From the NCBI GenBank assembly GCA_028015205.1, contig JAPWFG010000058.1, positions 186,001 to 250,000 on the forward strand: 64,000 bases of DNA, in the 5' to 3' direction. The DNA comes from Mytilisepta virgata (taxonomy: Eukaryota; Mollusca; Bivalvia; Mytilida; Mytilidae). The notes beneath the pieces were generated by a model. That model searched no databases and was not told the DNA's origin. It saw nothing but the letters and a program-made list of their open reading frames with translations. This document shows positions 56,387 to 64,000 of the stretch, in pieces (within the stretch, counting starts at the first letter, position 1; every line of letters starts with the position of its first letter). The position numbers were made by a program, and so were the translations under genes.

Positions 56387-59229
56387 ATTTATTTTGATTG
56401 TATCATAGAACTTGTGTTTCTTATTTGGTGAAGTTAATATATTTTTGATATAGACAGATGAAGAAAAATAGGTTTGTTGGATCATGAGAAATTTCATGAC
56501 ACACATGTTTATCAATAGAATTTTCTAATGAATAAAAGTATGGTTTTATTAGTTTGGCAGTGATCATAGGTGGGGGGAGGGAGGGGTGGAGACTGCTCCC
56601 AGTAGTGGTGAAGGAAAATATGGTTTGCTGTCATCATACAGCTTCTTGTTCTATACTTTTTTTTTCCATTTTTCAAATTTTTTCACACTTTGATAAAGGT
56701 TCATACTATAATAGTATTGAACTGTTAATGTTGTATTTGATTTTAAAATATGTTAAAAATACCCCAGCTTCAAAGTACTGTAAAATTGTTTTCTACAGCA
56801 ATATTATCTATATCTTTGTGAATTTTATCATGAAGTAATTGTGGAGTTATCTTTACCCTGAACATTTTTGGATAATGCCTAAAAAGGGCATTTGTTACTG
56901 CATTCTGTAAAGGTTCCACTGAAACCTAATTCTTTTTATTGTAAAATTGTACAAAATTTTTAAATTTATACAATTTTTCATATTATTGCGGTGTTAAAAA
57001 AAATGAAGAAAATATCGCACCTACCCTATGGTATCAAATTTATAACTATTATCAGAATCAATATTAAACATGAACATAGGAAATTCTCTAACCAGTTACT
57101 AGAATTTCTCTGACTTTGTTACGGAAAGATGCTACTTCATACAAGTTTTGTAATATTTAATATATAAAAGAAGTTGCTAGTCAGCCTGTTTTCAGGGATT
57201 TATTTTGTCCTGAATATTTAACAATTATCAATCAGTTTTTGTTTATAGAAGTGAAAAGGGTGAAAAATTTAATATATATTTTATGAAACCTACAATGAAA
57301 AATTTTGTTTGAAGGGTGTACAGTATGACACCTCAGTTAATGAATTTTATTGTTTCATTTAATTCATATTACATGTATTTCATTAAAAAAGGGTGATTTT
57401 TAACATGTCGATAAACCTTAAGACATATTTTCTTGCAATGTAACAATATGTATGGTGATTTTGTACATGTATCTTGTATATGAGTTTTGAATTGTTACAC
57501 TGGTAGTGGATGTGTGCAAGGTTGGCAGAATGTGTGAAAAAAATGTCCATATTTAAAAAAAAATCTTGTGATATTATCAAATGAAGCTCAGTTGTGATTT
57601 CTGACCAAGATATAGTGAGGTGTATGGGTGGTTGTGGAGTTCATGACACATTATTTGTAATAGCTAGATACTGTTGTATGCAATAAAAATGAAGCAATTT
57701 CTAATAAACTGTGAATGACTTTTCCCAAAAATTAGAATATGTTTTATGAGAGATTAGGTCACATATGTAGTATTCATCTTTTGAAACCAGAGTTACATGT
57801 ATTTGTAATTGTAAAACTTCAAACAGATTTCAGAAATGAACATATTTTCCTGAAATAAAAAATATAAATATTTTTACAGTAAATTAAAAAAAACTGAGTA
57901 TATTTGAATTAAATTATAGCAGGATGGCTTAAGCGTTTACAAATTAGTTGAATGACTTTATTATTTTCTGAATAAAACAACCGTATTATCAAATTATTAT
58001 TTGGTTAATGAAAAGATAAGTATTTTAAAATATAACCAATTAAAAATAAAATTTTAAAAAAATGGTAAAAATAAGCAAAAAATTTTATATGCATAACTTA
58101 CCACAGGATGTACAAGAGTATAAAGTTGATATCTATCAATAATTTAAGATAAATATTTAAAAAAGCTTTGGCCTTTAAATATTTAAATTTGAATTATTTT
58201 GAGTTATAATTCTTTCTGTTGTACTCAGCACTTGCATTTAATCTGATCAATTGACTTGATAAAATAATTTATAATTTATATTTTATTTCAAGCAAAACTG
58301 ATAACTAGCAAATTACCTATACAGGGATAAGGTAATTTCTCATCAGTTAAAGTTTGTTAAATATGCTACACAAATTAAAAGAAAGAAAATTCATATTAAT
58401 TGGATGTATTTGATATTCCTTATTTTTTTTATAAGTTCTTCATAATGAATCATTTCATTAATTCTGTTTTTGTTTTAAAGTAATACAATTGTTCAAGCTT
58501 GAAACAAAATCTTTGATTTTTTGTAATTTTATTCAGACTCAATGTGTAATTCATAAATTTATCAACTAAAAAGTGCGTTCTGATATATCCTCAGTCAAAA
58601 GGTTATAAAATCTAATTTCCACACACTTCACTAGATTTTTTAGTGTAGAAAATAAATTTTGGACAATAATCTATATTTATTTTGAAAACAGAGATAAAGA
58701 AAAATATCTTGTGAGGTATGTTGCATATTAAAGATATTGTTATCACATTGTTTTTGTATTTCTTCAAATGAATTCATCAAAAAAGCTAACCGTGATGATT
58801 AACATTGTTGGTAAAACTTTTAAAAAAAATCCAACTGCCTGCAAGGATTTTATGTCAAGAACAGCCTTTCTTTCATATCATTACAGATTTGTTAAATTTT
58901 ATAGAAATGAGACATTGTGCAGTAAACATCCACAAGAACACAGAAGAGGTTGTTGTACAGATCTTCAACATGGAGCATGTGCCCACTCTGCATAGCAATT
59001 TATTAATGTGAAGAAATTTAACTATATAGTATACCCCAAAATATATAAACAACACATAAAAATATTCTACCAAGGACAAAAGCTCCTGACCTAAAGAAAT
59101 AAAGATTTCTTGGTTTTAAACAATTGAATGGATTGACAACTTTTTTCAAAATTCATGAACTGCAAGTTTCAACATTCAAATGCTCAGTTATCTTGGTAAT
59201 CAGACACAAGTCTGAGAGAAGACCATTTA

Positions 59230-60320
59230 AGAACCATTGCTCAAATTGCCTCGATGGTTTCAGACAAGAAGATTTTTAAATGAATTTTCAAGTTGAGTCC
59301 TATGTCCAAGGATCCTAGATGCCAAGTTTGGTAGAGGACCATCATATAGCCTTTCTACTTAAAAAGATAAAACTTTATTAATAAGTACATGAACACATTT
59401 TTCTTATTTTTTCCAGTGTAAATATTCATAATTATTCTAAAAAACTTAAATTATTGTTACGAAAATGGCGAAAAATGGTTACAAAATATTGCCAAGCTCT
59501 TTGTATCTGTGATCGAAGTTTTAAGTGGCTAAAGAGACTGGTACAAGACTCATTAGACTGACATTTCCTTAGGCTCCTCATGAAAGTCAGATATCGTTCT
59601 GGAGTTAAGCCGCCTTATCCATAAAAAAGTCAAATATTCACGAAAAATCACAAAATTGGCAATTTTCGGGTAAATTAAAAAACGTGTCGACTTCGATGGG
59701 CTCAATATATCTTGTTAAAGTTTGAAACATCCTTTGTTAAGATAAGTATCTTTCAATGGTCAACTGCTAATCAATGCTAAAAATATAGCTTGAACTCCTA
59801 TTTTGTGTTTTAATCTAATGAAGTTTATACCCTTGACTTGATGAAAAACGTCCAGTAAAAAGCCTACATCATATGATCATTCATTCAAATTATCCATTCA
59901 ATCTGTCACTTATAAACCTTTTCTATAAGAAGATGTTTGTATTTTTTCCCTATTGGGTCCTGTGTTAACTATGTCCTGAAGTGATTTCCGATCGACATCA
60001 AAATTCTAAATTTGGTACAGGACCATCATAAAATCATTCAAGCATATTATCAATTCAATCTGTCAAACGGTTTGTACGTATTTCCCATAAGGTCCTATGT
60101 TAAATATAATCCAAGGTGGCGGCCATCTTTGATTTCCAACTTGTCGGCACCAAAATTATAAATTTGGTAAAGGACTATCTAAGGAACATTCCTGCAAAGT
60201 AGTTCATTTGGTCTTGTGGTTTCTAAAAAGACGATTTTTGAAACATTGGGTCCTGTGTTAACTATGTCCTACAGTGGTAGCCATCTTGGATTTCCGGACG
60301 GACCCAAAGTGATGGCAAAA
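59230..60320. repeat. Diverged tandem repeat with GGCGGCCATCTTTGATTTCC motifs
   Basis: Phrases such as GGTCCTGTGTTAACTATGTCC, AAATTTGGTANAGGACNATC and GCCATCTTNGATTTCC recur three or four times at roughly 150-250 bp spacing, much diverged. No coding capacity. Confidence 0.5.
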
Positions 60321-60999
60321 GCTCAAAAATATAGCGTAGGCACAAAAATCATTGTAAGTACTTGTGTAGGGTTAGCAAAAACAGATAAAAAAAATGGCCT
60401 TAGTAGAAGAATAGAAATATTTCTGGTAACTTTTTGTACAAATACAGTACGCAAAACATGTTGCGTAAATATGGGATAGTTAGACATGTGAAGAACGCTG
60501 TAAGGAACAATTTTAATAGTCAAAATATATATTTAATATTTATTGATAGTTAAGTAAATCTTAACCATATACCAAGTTTCATATGAATTCAAGATCACGT
60601 GTGTTAAAGGAATAATCTTAAACATAGACACTCTAAAAAGTTGGCAAGTGGAACAGTTTCTGAAGACCTAATAATCAGCCACAAAGGGAATTCTGAATGC
60701 CGCAGATTATTCAAATGCGAAAATCAAAACATATCTCGTTATTGTTAACTTTAAGTATTATTTCATTCATGGTTTTACACCTAAACTGTAATGAAAATCC
60801 TGTTATTATTAGTATTTTGACCAACAAAAGTTAACCACGCAGTGTATCTCTTTGCGCAGTAATCTTCCCCATGACTGCATCATATTTTTGGAACCCAAAA
60901 CCAATAATACTCTAGAATAAATGTTAATATGCACACGTCCGAGTATTGAAAAGTTCATTATTATTCAAACTTCAATTACACCTTCACTGTTAAAGTATT

Positions 61000-61345
61000 A
61001 AGGAGGACAAATATACCTAGGGAGCAAATCAAAGAACGTAATCCATTGGACAGATAAACACGGGAAGACAAATGAACAACCACAAGCACAACAACTAAAC
61101 AATGAAAACTAAAAAACAATGAACAACACGAACTCCTATAAAAACAGGGGTGAACCCAAGTGCTCCGGAAGGGTAAGCAGTTCCTGCTCCGTATAGGGCA
61201 CCCGTCAACAAAGTCAACCCGTGGAAGTCACAAATCGGTGGAGGCACATGAAATGTTACGACAGTGGGAACAGGTCCAACATCATCTTAGATATATTGGA
61301 ACACTGTAACGGTCAATCAAATTCGCGATGACGACCGTAAAATTT
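61000..61345. repeat. Dispersed repeat with GTGCTCCGGAAGGGTAAGCA
   Basis: Contains GGGTGAACCCAAGTGCTCCG, GAAGGGTAAGCAGTTCCTGC and GGCACCCGTCAACAAAG. I remember this arrangement as frequent in Mytilus genomic sequence. No open frame; not searched. Confidence 0.5.
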
Positions 61346-63468
61346 CTTCAGTGATGACATAAAACTTGTCCCTGATAAGACCCTGGTTAATTAAGAAGCT
61401 TTTGTCACAAGTGTCATATCCTTTTTCTGTCTAAAATCCTTAAATGTTTCGCCCTCTTTTTGATTTAAACGAACAACCCTGAATCTTAGTATGATACTTT
61501 CAACTGGTATGATTACATTTACACGAATTTGGGTGGTTGATATTTCATTCGGGATTTCATCGCATTATTTAGATTTAGAAAAAGAGTGTTAAGAGTTTGA
61601 TGTGTTCCTTTTACAATATTTTCCATATAATGTCAATAGTACAGTAGTAACTGGTGATAATTTTTGCCCTATACTCCAGTATACTGTACAAATATACCTG
61701 GCTCATGCTTAGTTTATTGGTGCCGTGAAAAGGATGCTTTGGCCATCAATTCAATACGTTAAGCAGACAGGAACAACTTTTTGTTTTGTATATTTGCTGA
61801 AATTAACAATTAACATAGTCCTATTTGAAGTAAGGATTATCTCTTGAGCTATCTGCTTAAGATGAAGCACTATAAATGTATTTTAATTTGAATGGGTTAA
61901 CTACATAACAACACAATTTAATGAGAATATAATAAGGTGAACTACCTACCTTAACATTTTATTCCCATTTTAGGAAAAAAATGTCGCTGATATAATTATT
62001 TCCCTAACAAAACATCCGCTGACCGTTTTTTCTCCCATAGGGGTCTATGTAAAATTATTTCCACACATTATTTCAAAATAAATAATTTTTTCCTGTACCT
62101 ACCTACCATATTTTTGTCACAATGTAACCTTAAACATACAAATATTTTGTTTTGGCCTAAACAATATCCTGAACCATAATACAAAAAGTCTATACAGTAT
62201 TATCAAGACCGACCTTGCTTAAGCGCAAGATGCATGAATACTATGATCATGCTACTGTCAAAGAACTAAAAACTGACAATGGAAACTCCTCGTATTCATT
62301 GAAACCCTCTGAATCAATGTAAAAAGATCCTGGCCTGAATCTGACGCAGTTTCTGTTTCAAGCTCACTTGGATATATGTAATGTAAATATCTTTTATAAA
62401 GTTGAGTGAAAACACCAACAATACATCTTTTGAAACTTTATTGTTTTGTTAGATAGTTTTTCTCCTGTTTTTAAGAAATTTGAAATGACTAATATTAATT
62501 TACAGTTCGGTTAGTAGTGAGGCATTTATAGTGCACTAGAATAATCAATATGGGTCTTCCAAAGTCGCGTTTTCTAGATCAAGACCAAGAAACTTTTATC
62601 GCTTTACCACTCTTGTATAAATTTGAAAAGTGTGGAACTAATCTATCATTTCTGAAAGACTGTTTAATTGCTATAATTGTCTTTAATAGGAATGTAATGG
62701 TATGATGGGTGTTTTTTTTTGTGCAATTTATGCACGTGTCTAATATAAGAAGGACAATGTAGGTCCTCCTATTCTAAAATACAGATTTGTTTCCACAAAA
62801 TCTCCCAGTGATTTGAGTATAATCTGGAAAACCGAATAAATTCTTATTGAAAGTTCTATAATTTCTTTGAATATGAAATCTTTTAGGTAATCAAAGATAG
62901 CCTCACTGTAAATGAACAAGTGAGTTTTTAAATAAATAAGTCATAGCCTTTATGGCTCTACTGGACTCGCGTCCTGCCCATTTTCTAGGAAAATTTTGAC
63001 GGGAGGTAATCTATCTGAAGTTCTTTTTTCAATAACTAACTCGGTCTTTCGGAAAGAAGTTCAGGAATTATACTGTTGGTCATCCCAAATTCATCTATAA
63101 CAAGTAATACTGTGTTGGGATGGCAACACAAAAGTCCCCAAAACTGCGGCTTTTTTGAGATGGCGGCCACTTTGAAAATTCTGAATCCTTTATGCACAAC
63201 TAGTTCGCTTGAATATTTTTTGTGATGGGTTTCGGACAAGTTCATCGCTCAGAATAAGAACGGAAAAGAAACGGAGAAAAACAATAAGTCCCCCAAACTT
63301 TGTTTGTTTTGGGGACTTAATTACAAGCTATGTATGACGACGAGAAACGCAGATACTGACTTTGACCGATCAAACATTGACAATGAATCAGGAATAAAAT
63401 AAATATTATTGGAAGACACTGGAATATAATGTAACATTTTTTGTTTACAAATCAGAAACAAACTTCAT

Positions 63469-64000
63469 TCACCCGACAACTTTCCCATCAAAATCAACAG
63501 ATTTTGTCATAGGTAAAACCACAAGAAGTATCAATGAAGCTAGAGTCGTTCCAATTACAAATATCCAAAAGAAAAATCTGTCGATCACTTCTGCAGCTTC
63601 AATCCATCGTTTTGAAAAGAAATCAATTTTGTCCTTTTCCTCGTCTTTATCTAATAATATTTGTAATCGGCGTAGTATCTCTTGCATTTCCCAGTTTCTA
63701 GCACCTATATTTGGTGTTATTGGCAAGTTTTGATTTTGGTTGTTTGGATGGCAATCACCATTTTCATATTCAATTAAATTAAATCCAGAATCATTAGAAA
63801 ATGTATTTTTCATATGAGAATATTCTTTTGTGTCGTGTATTGGAACCATTGGTATATCACCGTGGTTCTCCTTCACAAGATGCACGCATTTAAAACACAT
63901 AACACGTCCTAGTGCAATTACAAAACACCGAAACCATCTCGGCACGTCTACCTCTCTGAATCCTCTTTGGTTAATATTTGAAGTCACTACAGCGAGAATG
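63469..64000 (-). CDS. Nicotinic acetylcholine receptor-like subunit, last exon (partial)
   Basis: The frame is open from the window edge to the TGA at 63469-63471. It begins inside the third membrane segment (ILAVVTSNINQRG), has the conserved VPRWFRCFVIALGRVMCFK that follows it, a variable intracellular loop, an amphipathic helix with FFSKRWIEAAEVIDRFFFW, and a fourth membrane segment (IFVIGTTLASLILLVVLP) near the C-terminus. This is the end of a Cys-loop ligand-gated ion channel of the nicotinic acetylcholine receptor type, a pentameric channel of the plasma membrane. The ligand-binding domain and first membrane segments are outside the window, so subtype and ligand cannot be decided. Molluscs have many such genes. 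It is convergent with CLPX. Confidence 0.88.
   Translation of the reverse strand, partial: ILAVVTSNINQRGFREVDVPRWFRCFVIALGRVMCFKCVHLVKENHGDIPMVPIHDTKEYSHMKNTFSNDSGFNLIEYENGDCHPNNQNQNLPITPNIGARNWEMQEILRRLQILLDKDEEKDKIDFFSKRWIEAAEVIDRFFFWIFVIGTTLASLILLVVLPMTKSVDFDGKVVG

Larger units (their letters stand above)
56278..63468. other. Intergenic spacer between CLPX and the receptor gene
   Basis: A convergent spacer of 7.2 kb. It has the CLPX poly(A) signal (56381-56386), a diverged repeat region (59230-60320) and a dispersed repeat (61000-61345). Stretches 56400-59229 and 61346-63468 are AT-rich with only short unsupported ORFs, such as two overlapping frames at 58768-59011. Confidence 0.55.

Noticed and set aside
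58768..59079. Overlapping small ORFs with cysteine and histidine residues
   Set aside because: Three frames overlap on both strands, none has a known motif or splice context; treated as chance.

Overview
This is a stretch of animal nuclear genome. Genes are split into short exons with GT-AG (once GC-AG) introns, the sequence is AT-rich, and tRNA-derived SINEs, foldback elements and one LTR retrotransposon fill introns and spacers. Several dispersed repeats look like ones I remember from marine mussels (Mytilus and relatives), so a mytilid bivalve is the best guess; this rests on memory of repeat sequences and was not searched.

Six protein-coding genes can be reconstructed, and they alternate in direction. 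(1) The last two coding exons of RIOK2 (2662-3987, +), the atypical kinase of 40S ribosome maturation. (2) A complete three-exon homologue of C18orf32/UPF0729 (7273-8144, -). (3) A complete two-exon LysM-domain membrane protein of the LYSMD3/LYSMD4 type (11735-14137, +). (4) A complete five-exon RNA polymerase III subunit RPC7 (POLR3G/POLR3GL, 22005-27923, -). (5) A complete twelve-exon mitochondrial ClpX unfoldase (CLPX, 28457-56277, +), 637 residues. (6) The last exon of a Cys-loop receptor of the nicotinic acetylcholine receptor type (63469-64000, -), cut by the window edge. Most exons are too short to stand out as long ORFs; they were joined by splice sites, matching phase and homology. 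POLR3G and CLPX are head to head with 533 bp between start codons. The other neighbours are tail to tail, except C18orf32 and LYSMD, which diverge across a 3.6 kb repeat-rich spacer.

Much of the remaining sequence is mobile or repetitive. CLPX introns 7 and 11 carry most of it. Intron 7, which splits the Walker A codons, holds a 2.6 kb non-coding element with 458-bp direct terminal repeats, an apparently intact Tc1-like transposon, a 1.9 kb repeat and a SINE. Intron 11 holds a three-layer nest: a SINE (10-bp target duplication) interrupted by a GACCCCC-rich segment, itself interrupted by a full-length BEL/Pao retrotransposon with identical 199-bp LTRs, a 5-bp target duplication and one open polyprotein frame. 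A 1.5 kb relative of the intron 7 repeat lies in opposite orientation upstream of POLR3G.

I found no rRNA gene, functional tRNA, CRISPR array or prokaryote-like operon, and no clearly new multi-gene system. The most notable points are the nested and apparently young elements inside CLPX, tandem in-frame donor sites in CLPX exon 6, a GC-AG intron in the C18orf32 homologue, the LYSMD-POLR3G neighbourhood that I recall also exists in human, and several foldback sequences, one resembling a microRNA precursor.
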